Under the pieces are notes generated by a model. That model was not told the origin of the DNA, did no database searches, and saw only the letters and a list, made by a program, of their open reading frames with translations. Both the position numbers and the translations under genes were made by a program. Of a stretch of 6,457 bases of DNA, positions 1 through 5,731 are shown piece by piece. The stretch spans positions 1-6,457 of the forward strand of contig CADCUA010000491.1 in NCBI GenBank assembly GCA_902805755.1, in the 5' to 3' direction. The number at the start of each line of letters is the position of its first letter. Position 1 is the first letter of the stretch. The stretch comes from an uncultured Lysobacter sp. (GTDB lineage Bacteria > Pseudomonadota > Gammaproteobacteria > Xanthomonadales > Xanthomonadaceae).

Positions 1-1990
1 GGCCGGCCGTGTCCTTGTACGGATCGCCCACGGTGTCGCCCGTGACCGCCGCCTTGTGCGCCTCGCTGCCCTTGCCGCCGAAGTTGCCGTCCTCGATGTA
101 CTTCTTCGCGTTGTCCCAGGCGCCGCCGCCGGTGGTCATGGAGATCGCGACGAACAGGCCGGTCACGATCGTGCCGATCAGCAGGCCGCCCAGCGCCTTC
201 GGCCCCAACACCAGGCCCACGAACACCGGCACCGCGACCGGCAACAGCGAGGGCAGGATCATTTCCTTGATCGCGGATTTCGTCAGCATGTCCACCGCGC
301 GGTCGTACTGCGGCTTGCCCGTGCCTTCCATGATTCCCGGAATCTCGCGGAACTGCCGGCGCACTTCCTCGACCACGGCGCCGGCCGCACGCCCGACCGC
401 TTCCATCGCCATCGCGCCGAACAGATAGGGAATCAACCCGCCGATCAGCAGGCCGATGATCACCATGTGGTCGGACAGGTCGAAGCGCATCGCCTCCGCC
501 GCCACGCCATTCGCCGCGGCGCGCGCCGCATTCGCGGTGTCGAGGTTGTGCGTGTAGTCGGCAAACAGCACCAGCGCCGCCAGCGCGGCCGAGCCGATCG
601 CGTAACCCTTCGTCACCGCCTTCGTCGTGTTGCCCACCGCATCCAGCGGATCGGTCACCGCACGCACCTCGGGCGGCAGGTCGCTCATCTCGGCAATACC
701 GCCGGCGTTGTCGGTGATCGGCCCGTACGCGTCCAGCGCGACGATCATCCCGGCCATCGACAGCATTGCCGTGGCCGCAGTGGCGATCCCGTACAGGCCT
801 GCGAGCTCGTGCGCGCCCCAGATCGCGAAACACACCGCCACCACCGGCAGCGCGGTCGATTTCATCGACACGCCCAGGCCCGCGATGATGTTGGTGCCAT
901 GCCCGGTCGTCGACGCCTGCGCCACGTGCCGCACGGGCGCGAACTGCGTGCCGGTGTAGTACTCGGTGATCCAGACGATCGCACCGGTCAGTGCCAGCCC
1001 GATCAGCGCGCACCAGAACAGGTCCAGCGCGCCCAGCGGCGAGTCGCCCATCATGTCGACGGTGACGAAGTAGAACGCGACCGCCGCGAGCAGCGCCGAG
1101 ACGATCACGCCCTTGTACAGCGCGCCCATGATCGAGCCGCCGGCTTTCACCTTGACGAACAGCGAGCCGACGATCGACGCGATGATCGACACGCCGCCCA
1201 GCACCAGCGGGTAGAGCACCGCGTTCGCGCCCACCTCGTCGGCCATGATGCCGCCCAGCAGCATGGTGGCGATGATCGTGACCGCGTAGGTCTCGAACAG
1301 GTCGGCCGCCATGCCGGCGCAGTCGCCCACGTTATCGCCCACATTGTCGGCAATGACCGCCGGATTGCGCGGGTCGTCCTCCGGGATGCCGGCCTCGACC
1401 TTGCCCACCAGGTCCGCGCCCACGTCCGCGGCCTTGGTGAAGATGCCGCCACCCAACCTCGCGAAGATCGAGATCAGCGAGCTGCCGAACGCAAGGCCGA
1501 CCAGCGCATGCAGCGCATCCTCGCCGCGGATGCCGAACTGGCTGAGCGCGGCCCAGTAACCGGCCACGCCGAGCAGGCCGAGACCCACCACCAGCATTCC
1601 CGTGATCGCGCCGCCGCGGAATGCGACGTCCATCGCCGGCCCGATGCCGCGTCGCGCGGCTTCCGCGGTGCGCACGTTCGCGCGCACCGATACGTTCATG
1701 CCGATGTAACCGGCCGCGCCCGAAAGCACCGCGCCGATCAGAAAGCCGATCGCCGTTTCCCAGTCCAGGAAGAAGCCGAGCAGAAGCAGCAGCACCACGC
1801 CCGCGATCGCGATCGTGGTGTATTGACGGTTGAGGTAGGCGCGCGCGCCTTCCTGGATCGCACCGGCGATCTCCTGCATGCGTTCGTTGCCGGCGGGTTG
1901 GGCGCTGATCCAGCGCGCGGACACGATCCCGTACAGGATCGCAATGACGGCGCACACCAGCGCCAAGGTCAAACCGTACTGCTCCAGCAT
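1..1990 (-). CDS. hppA: Proton-pumping membrane pyrophosphatase, K+-independent type (C-terminus cut by window edge)
   Basis: Integral membrane enzyme that couples hydrolysis of cytoplasmic Mg-pyrophosphate to proton export; the reaction is reversible. 663 codons are visible from the ATG at 1990, and the family is usually about 670-700 residues, so only a few tens of residues are missing. A GGAGGGG ribosome site (1994-2000) supports this start. The N-terminus ([20 protein letters not shown]) is the first membrane helix. The PPi/Mg site reads [13 protein letters not shown] from D189, continues with EDDPRNP, then [13 protein letters not shown] at 215-227. Residues 453-460 read GNTTKAVT; Lys at 457 and Thr at 460 are the known signature of potassium-independent, H+-pumping members (K+-dependent ones have Ala and Gly). 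The visible C-terminal part has [23 protein letters not shown] and [11 protein letters not shown], the second catalytic half. Frame checks near the start, D189, K457 and the edge all agree, so I see no frameshift. It is divergent from the secreted-protein gene at 2205. Confidence 0.97.
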   Translation of the reverse strand, partial: MLEQYGLTLALVCAVIAILYGIVSARWISAQPAGNERMQEIAGAIQEGARAYLNRQYTTIAIAGVVLLLLLGFFLDWETAIGFLIGAVLSGAAGYIGMNVSVRANVRTAEAARRGIGPAMDVAFRGGAITGMLVVGLGLLGVAGYWAALSQFGIRGEDALHALVGLAFGSSLISIFARLGGGIFTKAADVGADLVGKVEAGIPEDDPRNPAVIADNVGDNVGDCAGMAADLFETYAVTIIATMLLGGIMADEVGANAVLYPLVLGGVSIIASIVGSLFVKVKAGGSIMGALYKGVIVSALLAAVAFYFVTVDMMGDSPLGALDLFWCALIGLALTGAIVWITEYYTGTQFAPVRHVAQASTTGHGTNIIAGLGVSMKSTALPVVAVCFAIWGAHELAGLYGIATAATAMLSMAGMIVALDAYGPITDNAGGIAEMSDLPPEVRAVTDPLDAVGNTTKAVTKGYAIGSAALAALVLFADYTHNLDTANAARAAANGVAAEAMRFDLSDHMVIIGLLIGGLIPYLFGAMAMEAVGRAAGAVVEEVRRQFREIPGIMEGTGKPQYDRAVDMLTKSAIKEMILPSLLPVAVPVFVGLVLGPKALGGLLIGTIVTGLFVAISMTTGGGAWDNAKKYIEDGNFGGKGSEAHKAAVTGDTVGDPYKDTAG

Positions 1991-2162
1991 GAACCCCTCC
2001 ATCGAGTGGATACATCAGGGACAACGGATCGCGAACCTTCTTCTAGTTTTTCACGCTCGTCTTGCGGCCTGCTTCGCCGGACATCGGAGCGCGTGGGACC
2101 TGCAGCGTCCGACTATCGCATAGCCTCATGCGGGCGCAAACCGCGTGAAGTGCAGTTCAGCA

Positions 2163-2174
2163 CTCGCATGCGAG
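2163..2174. repeat. Perfect 12-bp palindrome upstream of the secreted-protein gene
   Basis: CTCGCATGCGAG is identical to its own reverse complement. It ends 30 bases before the ATG at 2205 and 19 bases before the GGAG ribosome site. Two partly overlapping shorter inverted repeats lie just upstream (2146-2159 and 2149-2164). It could be an operator for a dimeric regulator or part of a 5' leader structure; the sequence alone does not decide, and a palindrome this short can occur by chance. Confidence 0.5.
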
Positions 2175-2193
2175 GCTCCGCCGCTGCGAACGT

Positions 2194-2197
2194 GGAG
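2194..2197 (+). promoter_or_regulatory. Ribosome binding site that decides the start of the secreted-protein gene
   Basis: GGAG lies 7 bases before the ATG at 2205. It favours this start, which opens directly into a signal peptide, over the in-frame ATG at 2145. Confidence 0.6.
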
Positions 2198-2204
2198 ATC
2201 GAAA

Positions 2205-2720
2205 ATGCGCGCTTTATATACGCCGTTCGCGGCGATTTGCCTGATGGCTGCAATGCCGGCAACGGCTGCGGATGCGCCCGAGATCCGGCGTGCGCCCGCG
2301 GCCGCCCAGGCCATCGGCGCGGCGCATACGCTGCGCACCATTCCCGAAGCCTGCGCGCGACTCGAGGGTCTATTCACTGGCGACGCCGCTGCGCCGTACC
2401 GTTTCAGCGCGGTGCGCAGCAGCTCGAATTGCCAGCCCCGGGCACGCTTCGTCGATGCGACGAAAGCCAAGCCGTCGGTGCAGGCAGGGTGGACGCTCAA
2501 CGACGTGATCCGCGTGCCGAGCGCGGCCTGCCCGACACAGCAGGCAATCGTGCGCGTATGGCGCAAGGCCGCGGCCGGCGCCGTGCCGCCGAAGCTCGAT
2601 GCACAGGGTCAATCGCGCCTGTATCTGCAGGACGCGAAAGCCGCTGCGGCTCGCGGCGCCATTGCAGCGGTCGCGAGTTATGCAGCGCAGCTGGAAGTGG
2701 AAGGCACGGCCTGCCGCTGA
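2205..2720 (+). CDS. Secreted hypothetical protein with four cysteines
   Basis: I do not recognise the family. The 171-residue product begins with a Sec-type signal peptide: MRALY, a hydrophobic core (about 6-18) and an ATAAD cleavage region near residues 20-23, so it is probably periplasmic or secreted. There is no lipobox, since the Cys at 12 is preceded by AAI rather than a typical LxG/A. The mature part has four cysteines (C50, C76, C109, C170), enough for two disulfides, and an Ala-rich C-terminal stretch (about 143-160), probably helical. An ATG at 2145 is in frame but would put 20 polar residues before the signal peptide. The ATG at 2205 has GGAG at 2194-2197 with a 7-base gap, so I chose it. 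The gene is divergent from hppA and convergent with the DUF2846 gene, ending 34 bases from that gene's stop, so it is probably transcribed alone. Confidence 0.8.
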   Translation: MRALYTPFAAICLMAAMPATAADAPEIRRAPAAAQAIGAAHTLRTIPEACARLEGLFTGDAAAPYRFSAVRSSSNCQPRARFVDATKAKPSVQAGWTLNDVIRVPSAACPTQQAIVRVWRKAAAGAVPPKLDAQGQSRLYLQDAKAAAARGAIAAVASYAAQLEVEGTACR

Positions 2721-2754
2721 GCAACAGGCCGGCGGCGCGTCAGCAGGTGTTCCC

Positions 2755-3231
2755 TTACTTGTCGCTCTCAAGCTTCCCGGCGAGCTCTACGAACGTCGCT
2801 TCATCCACGAGTGACAGGTTCGGGCGACCCGCCAGAAGGCCCATGTCGATGGAGCCCTGGACGTAGTACGTCTTTCCGGGTTGCACCTCGAGCTTCAGCA
2901 CATCGCGGGTTTCGCCCTGCACGCCGTACACGTGCGTGCCAGGTTCGGCCGTCAGCGCGAAGTACCGGCCATTGCGCAGCGATCCGACTTCGGCATTCCC
3001 ACCATTGCGGACCGTGACGCCCATCGCCGCGCCCATGACGTTCGGTTCGCGGAAGAACACGATCAGGCCCTTATCGGCAGGCGCGGGACCCACCGGGTTG
3101 CTGCGCTCGGATGCGGATGGCGGTTCCACGGCGGCCGGCGTCGGGGTGCGCTGACCGGGCTCCTGGGCGACCAGCACGGACGGCGCCAGCAACAGTGCAA
3201 ACAGCATGGAGCGGGTGACAGCACAACGCAT
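2755..3231 (-). CDS. DUF2846-type secreted protein
   Basis: A 158-residue exported protein of unknown function. A signal peptide (MRCAVTRSMLFALLLAPSVLVA, cleaved near residues 22-23) is followed by a Pro/Ala/Ser-rich linker (about 25-53) and a compact beta-rich domain (about 54-157). That domain opens with KGLIVFFREPN and continues with the pattern VGSLRNGRYFALTAEPGTH and a TYYVQG strand, which I recognise as DUF2846-like. The only Cys is at residue 3, so it is not a lipoprotein, although several DUF2846 relatives are; a soluble periplasmic location is the better guess. The ATG at 3231 is chosen because AGGAG (3238-3242) lies 6 bases ahead and the signal peptide starts at once; a longer in-frame start at 3354 would put 41 non-signal-like residues in front. 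It lies on the same strand as pfp but 342 bases downstream of it, so co-transcription is uncertain. Confidence 0.85.
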   Translation of the reverse strand: MRCAVTRSMLFALLLAPSVLVAQEPGQRTPTPAAVEPPSASERSNPVGPAPADKGLIVFFREPNVMGAAMGVTVRNGGNAEVGSLRNGRYFALTAEPGTHVYGVQGETRDVLKLEVQPGKTYYVQGSIDMGLLAGRPNLSLVDEATFVELAGKLESDK

Positions 3232-3271
3232 TTCAAACTCCTGGTGGGCCGGGTCGGCAGTGGACATACGG

Positions 3272-3308
3272 TGCAGGTCGCCGGCCGATCGCTGCCGCAA
3301 GACCTGCA
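3272..3308. repeat. 8-bp perfect inverted repeat upstream of the DUF2846 gene
   Basis: TGCAGGTC (3272-3279) and GACCTGCA (3301-3308) are exact reverse complements separated by 21 bases. The inner arm is about 40 bases upstream of the DUF2846 ATG on the minus strand. It may be a 5' leader hairpin or a spaced operator; no function is established. Confidence 0.45.
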
Positions 3309-3541
3309 GCGACAGCTTCGGAACACGCTTACCCCATCTGACCGGCGTTCTCACCCGGTGTCGAAGAGCGACGGCTTCAGCCGCCGCATCGGCGGATTCG
3401 TCGGTCTTGCGAGGTCATCGAGCGGCGCCGGGAGGCTGTACCGTGCGCCAAGAATCGCAGGCCGCGGCGATTACCGCGTGAATCCGTGATACCGCTTGAA
3501 GCCATGTTGCACGTGAAGCTCGAGCGTTGCGCCGTCGCGTG

Positions 3542-3564
3542 CCGGCCGCTGCCGATCAGGCCGG
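3542..3564 (-). terminator. Possible terminator hairpin after pfp
   Basis: CCGGCC (3542-3547) and GGCCGG (3559-3564) form a 6-bp all-GC stem with an 11-base loop, beginning 9 bases after the pfp stop codon. No T-run follows on the minus strand, so this is not a classic intrinsic terminator. Position is the main argument. Confidence 0.3.
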
Positions 3565-3573
3565 AGACTGCGC

Positions 3574-4839
3574 TCACTTCCAGTCCGGCAACCGGCGCTC
3601 CAGCAGCGTATTACGCAGCGACACATACTTCGGCAAGCCATCGCGTCCGTACGGCGGCGGGGCTTCGCCGCGGATCAGCGGTTCGAGATACCGCCGCGCG
3701 GCATCGGTGATGCCGAAGCCGTCTTCGCGTATGAAGTCCGCGGGCATCTTCTTTTCGTGGTTCGCGATCTCCGACAGCGGTGCTGCGGCGATCTTCCAGC
3801 GGTACGGGGTGTCCGAAGTGCGCACGATCACCGGCATCACGCCGTTCATGCCCTTGAGCGCGAATTCCACGGCCGCCTTGCCCACGGCCTGCGCCTGCTT
3901 GAGGTCGGTTTCGGAGGCGACATGCCGCGCGGAGCGCTGCAGGTAATCGGGCAGCGTCCAGTGCACCTTGTAGCCGAGCGCATCCTTGACGCGTCCCGCA
4001 AGGTGCGAGGCCACGCCGCCCAGTTGCGTGTGGCCGAACGAATCCTTGCCGCCGCCGGCGTCCGCAACGAATGTTCCGTCGGCGGTCTGGATGCCTTCGC
4101 TCGCAACCACGACGCAATAGCCGACGCGTTCGACCACCGCTTTGACCTGCGCGAAGAACTCGGCTTCGTCATAAGGCCGCTCCGGAAACAGGATGAGATG
4201 CGGCGCCTGGTCCGGGCCCTTGCCGGCAAGGCCTGCCGATGCGGCGAGCCAGCCCGCATGCCGGCCCATCGCTTCGTACACGAAGACCTTGGTGGACGTG
4301 TCCGCCATCGCGGCGACATCCAGCGCCGCCTCGCGCACGGACACCGCCGTGTACTTCGCGGCCGAACCGAAGCCGGGGCAGGTGTCGGTCACGGCCAGGT
4401 CGTTATCGACCGTCTTAGGCACGCCGACGCAGGTCAGCGGATAGCCGAACTCGGCCGCCAGCTGCGACACCTTGAGCGTGGTGTCGGCCGAGTCGTTGCC
4501 GCCGTTGTAGAGGAAGTAGCGGATGTCATGCGCCTTGAACACCTCAAGCATCCGCTCGTATTTCGCACGGTCGGCATCCAGCGACTTGAGCTTGACCCGG
4601 CACGAGCCGAATGCGCCGCCCGGCGTATGGGCAAGCGCCGAAATCGTCGCGGCCGACTCTTTCGACGTGTCGATCAGCTCTTCGCGCAACGCGCCCAGGA
4701 TGCCGTTGCGCCCCGCGAGCACGCGCACTTTATGCGCGCGCGCCGTATGGATGACGGCCGAGGCCGTGGCATTGATGACGGCAGTCACGCCACCGGACTG
4801 GGCGTAGAACAGGTTTCCTTGCGGGCGCGCACTGGGCAT
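3574..4839 (-). CDS. pfp: Pyrophosphate-dependent 6-phosphofructokinase
   Basis: Cytoplasmic enzyme that reversibly phosphorylates fructose 6-phosphate to fructose 1,6-bisphosphate using PPi instead of ATP, so it can serve glycolysis or gluconeogenesis. The product is 421 residues, about the usual length for this PFK group. Motifs in order: GGVTAVINA (16-24, N-terminal glycine loop), NGGNDSADT (112-120), GVPKTVDNDL (139-148, catalytic Asp region), CPGFGSAAKY (154-163), EAMGRHAGWLA (189-199, sugar-phosphate binding) and SEG near 247-249. Asp116 and Lys142 replace the two glycines of ATP-dependent PFKs (GGDGS and PGTIDND), the established marker of PPi use. The ATG at 4839 has AGGA (4846-4849) 6 bases ahead and matches the family N-terminus; the frame stays open further upstream to 5223, but that stretch runs antisense through adk. 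It is divergent from adk. Xanthomonads are known to carry a PPi-type PFK. Confidence 0.96.
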   Translation of the reverse strand: MPSARPQGNLFYAQSGGVTAVINATASAVIHTARAHKVRVLAGRNGILGALREELIDTSKESAATISALAHTPGGAFGSCRVKLKSLDADRAKYERMLEVFKAHDIRYFLYNGGNDSADTTLKVSQLAAEFGYPLTCVGVPKTVDNDLAVTDTCPGFGSAAKYTAVSVREAALDVAAMADTSTKVFVYEAMGRHAGWLAASAGLAGKGPDQAPHLILFPERPYDEAEFFAQVKAVVERVGYCVVVASEGIQTADGTFVADAGGGKDSFGHTQLGGVASHLAGRVKDALGYKVHWTLPDYLQRSARHVASETDLKQAQAVGKAAVEFALKGMNGVMPVIVRTSDTPYRWKIAAAPLSEIANHEKKMPADFIREDGFGITDAARRYLEPLIRGEAPPPYGRDGLPKYVSLRNTLLERRLPDWK

Positions 4840-4899
4840 GGTGATTCCTGGGTTCTGGCCGGGATGGGGTAAGCTGGTCCTCTTTGCCCGGCAGGGGGT

Positions 4900-4909
4900 C
4901 TGGCGCCAG
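4900..4909. repeat. 10-bp palindrome in the pfp/adk divergent region
   Basis: CTGGCGCCAG is a perfect palindrome lying between the two divergent genes. It overlaps the last bases of a possible pfp -10 box (TAGACT on the minus strand), so an operator role is conceivable. Short GC palindromes are frequent in DNA of this composition. Confidence 0.35.
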
Positions 4910-4917
4910 TCTAGCGC

Positions 4918-4945
4918 CGGCCCGCGGGGCGGCGGCCCCGGGCCG
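4918..4945 (+). promoter_or_regulatory. GC-rich hairpin upstream of adk
   Basis: The arms CGGCCC + GGGGC (4918-4923, 4926-4930) pair with GCCCC + GGGCCG (4935-4939, 4940-4945). They form 11 GC pairs with a two-base bulge (4924-4925) and a GGCG loop. It ends 20 bases before the adk ribosome site (AGGAG, 4966-4970). If transcription starts upstream, it sits in the adk leader; alternatively it could block pfp-side transcription from the other strand. Its stability is clear from the sequence; its role is inference. Confidence 0.5.
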
Positions 4946-4978
4946 CAACCGCATTCTTGCGATTTAGGAGCGACATCG

Positions 4979-5557
4979 ATGCGATTGGTACTGCTGGGCG
5001 CGCCCGGTTCCGGCAAAGGCACCCAGGCCGCACGGCTCAAGGAACACCTGCAGGTGCCGCACATTTCCACCGGCGACCTGTTGCGCGCTGAAGTCGCCGC
5101 CGGCAGCAAGCTCGGTCTGGAAGCGAAGGAAGTGATGGCACGCGGCAACCTCGTCTCCGACGAGATCCTGCTCGGCATGCTCGAGGATCGCTTCTCGCGT
5201 CCCGACACGGCGAAGGGCTTCATCCTCGACGGTTACCCGCGCAACCTCGCACAGGCCGACGCACTGAACGCGCTGCTGTCGCGCATCGGACAGCCCATGG
5301 GCCGCGCGGTGCAGCTGGACGTCCCCACCGAGTTGCTGGTCGAGCGCATCGCCGGCCGCGCCAAGGCCGAAGGCCGCGCGGATGACACGCCTGAGTCGGT
5401 GCGCACGCGCCTGCAGATCTATAACGAGCAGACCGCGCCGGTCGTCGATTTCTATCGCCAGCACGGGCAGTTGACCGTCGTCGACGGCGTGGGTTCGCTG
5501 GACGACGTGTTCAACCGCATCATCGAAGCACTCGAGCCGACGCCGGCGGTCGGCTGA
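4979..5557 (+). CDS. adk: Adenylate kinase (short-LID form)
   Basis: Cytoplasmic enzyme interconverting ATP + AMP and 2 ADP; essential for adenylate balance. The 192-residue product has the P-loop GAPGSGKGT (7-15), the AMP-binding segment STGDLLRAEV (30-39), GNLVSDE (56-62), FILDGYPRN (81-89; Tyr where many have Phe) and the R-rich LID region GRAKAEGRADDTPESVRTRL (126-145). The LID is the short form: the insert of about 27 residues seen in the 214-residue Escherichia coli type is absent, so no zinc-binding cysteine LID is possible. Shorter bacterial Adk proteins of this kind are known. The ATG at 4979 has AGGAG (4966-4970) 8 bases upstream and puts the P-loop at the usual N-terminal position; the upstream in-frame ATG at 4838 would add 47 unrelated residues. 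It is divergent from pfp and co-directional with mpl 174 bases downstream. Confidence 0.98.
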   Translation: MRLVLLGAPGSGKGTQAARLKEHLQVPHISTGDLLRAEVAAGSKLGLEAKEVMARGNLVSDEILLGMLEDRFSRPDTAKGFILDGYPRNLAQADALNALLSRIGQPMGRAVQLDVPTELLVERIAGRAKAEGRADDTPESVRTRLQIYNEQTAPVVDFYRQHGQLTVVDGVGSLDDVFNRIIEALEPTPAVG

Positions 5558-5577
5558 CCGCTGGCATCCGCGGACAT

Positions 5578-5597
5578 CGGCCGCTTCCTGGCGGCCG
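5578..5597 (+). terminator. Possible terminator hairpin after adk
   Basis: CGGCCGC (5578-5584) and GCGGCCG (5591-5597) form a perfect 7-bp GC stem with a six-base loop, 20 bases after the adk stop. Only CGCTTG follows, not a T-run, so it may act as an attenuator or mRNA 3'-end stabiliser rather than a full intrinsic terminator. Confidence 0.4.
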
Positions 5598-5600
5598 CGC

Positions 5601-5629
5601 TTGCACGGCGAGGCACCTGCCTGTGTCAT
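5601..5629 (+). promoter_or_regulatory. Candidate sigma-70 promoter for mpl
   Basis: TTGCAC (5601-5606), a 17-base spacer, then TGTCAT (5624-5629): 3/6 and 4/6 matches to consensus with ideal spacing. It lies just after the adk hairpin and would give a leader of roughly 95 bases containing the GCCGGG/CCCGGC hairpin at 5679-5700. Weak evidence; mpl could equally be transcribed from the adk promoter. Confidence 0.25.
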
Positions 5630-5678
5630 CGGCCGTCCCGCCTGTCCTTCGCGGCACCGGCGTCGCAGACAACCTGAT

Positions 5679-5700
5679 GCCGGGCGCGGGCCGACCCGGC
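5679..5700 (+). repeat. Inverted repeat ahead of mpl
   Basis: GCCGGG (5679-5684) and CCCGGC (5695-5700) can pair across a 10-base loop, ending 31 bases before the mpl TTG. It may be a leader hairpin, but could simply reflect the high GC content. Confidence 0.3.
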
Positions 5701-5716
5701 GCCGCGCGGCTCCCGT

Positions 5717-5721
5717 AGAGG
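5717..5721 (+). promoter_or_regulatory. Ribosome binding site for the TTG start of mpl
   Basis: AGAGG lies 10 bases before the TTG at 5732, a rather long gap. There is an in-frame TGA at 5675-5677 and no ATG or GTG between it and 5732, so the TTG is the only start that preserves the conserved N-terminus. Confidence 0.5.
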
Positions 5722-5731
5722 CCTTCCAATC

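Larger units (their letters stand above)
1991..2204. promoter_or_regulatory. Divergent intergenic region between hppA and the secreted-protein gene
   Basis: These 214 bases must hold the promoters of both flanking genes. No consensus promoter stands out. The best candidate for hppA, on the minus strand, is TTGCGC (2134-2139) with a 16-base spacer to GATAGT (2112-2117); matches to consensus are 3/6 and 4/6, so this is weak. The right half is rich in dyad symmetry: CTAT/ATAG (2113-2123), TGAA/TTCA (2146-2159), AGTGC/GCACT (2149-2164) and a perfect 12-bp palindrome (2163-2174). A T-rich patch near 2045-2058 has no hairpin before it and is not a terminator. Confidence 0.5.
3232..3573. other. Gene-free spacer between the DUF2846 gene and pfp
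   Basis: I find no credible gene here. Short open frames exist on both strands (for example minus 3377-3577 and plus 3486-3710), but they overlap pfp, lack ribosome sites and have compositions typical of random high-GC frames. The spacer holds an 8-bp inverted repeat (3272-3308), short GC-rich dyads at 3368-3387 and 3381-3395, and a hairpin just past the pfp stop (3542-3564). The promoter of the DUF2846 gene should also lie here, but no clear -35/-10 pair is visible. Confidence 0.6.
4840..4978. promoter_or_regulatory. Divergent pfp/adk promoter region
   Basis: These 139 bases separate two divergent genes and should hold both promoters. For pfp (minus strand) a TAGACT box (4908-4913) is a 4/6 match to a -10 element but has no good -35. 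For adk, TTGCCC (4884-4889) could be a -35, but the hexamer 17 bases on is poor. A perfect palindrome, CTGGCGCCAG (4900-4909), abuts and overlaps the possible pfp -10, and a strong hairpin follows at 4918-4945. Assignments of individual promoter boxes are tentative. Confidence 0.5.

Noticed and set aside
1332..2024. A 230-codon minus-strand frame overlapping hppA
   Set aside because: It overlaps the 5' part of hppA in another frame; the hppA frame carries all the conserved pyrophosphatase motifs.
2211..2221. AT-rich TTTATATA considered as a -10 promoter element
   Set aside because: It lies inside the signal-peptide codons of the secreted-protein gene, downstream of its start, and has no matching -35 at proper spacing.
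2709..2730. GGCCTG/CAGGCC stem at the convergent gene ends, considered as a bidirectional terminator
   Set aside because: The stem has only six pairs and overlaps the stop codon of the 2205 gene, the loop is 11 bases, and there is no T-run on either side.
56..2866. A 936-codon open frame on the plus strand, very rich in His, Arg, Ala and Asp
   Set aside because: It runs antisense through the whole of hppA and into neighbouring genes. Its composition is the usual by-product of a GC-rich gene read on the other strand, and hppA itself is certain.
3377..3577. A 66-codon minus-strand frame considered as a small gene in the pfp/DUF2846 gap
   Set aside because: It has no ribosome site, overlaps the pfp stop by a few bases and is Ser/Arg-rich without any motif or hydrophobic pattern.
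3757..4872. A 371-codon open frame on the plus strand
   Set aside because: It is antisense to pfp, with the repetitive Arg/His/Gly composition of a shadow frame.
4840..5223. Upstream extension of pfp by 128 codons, to the ATG at 5223
   Set aside because: The extension is antisense to adk. The family N-terminus and a ribosome site are found at 4839.
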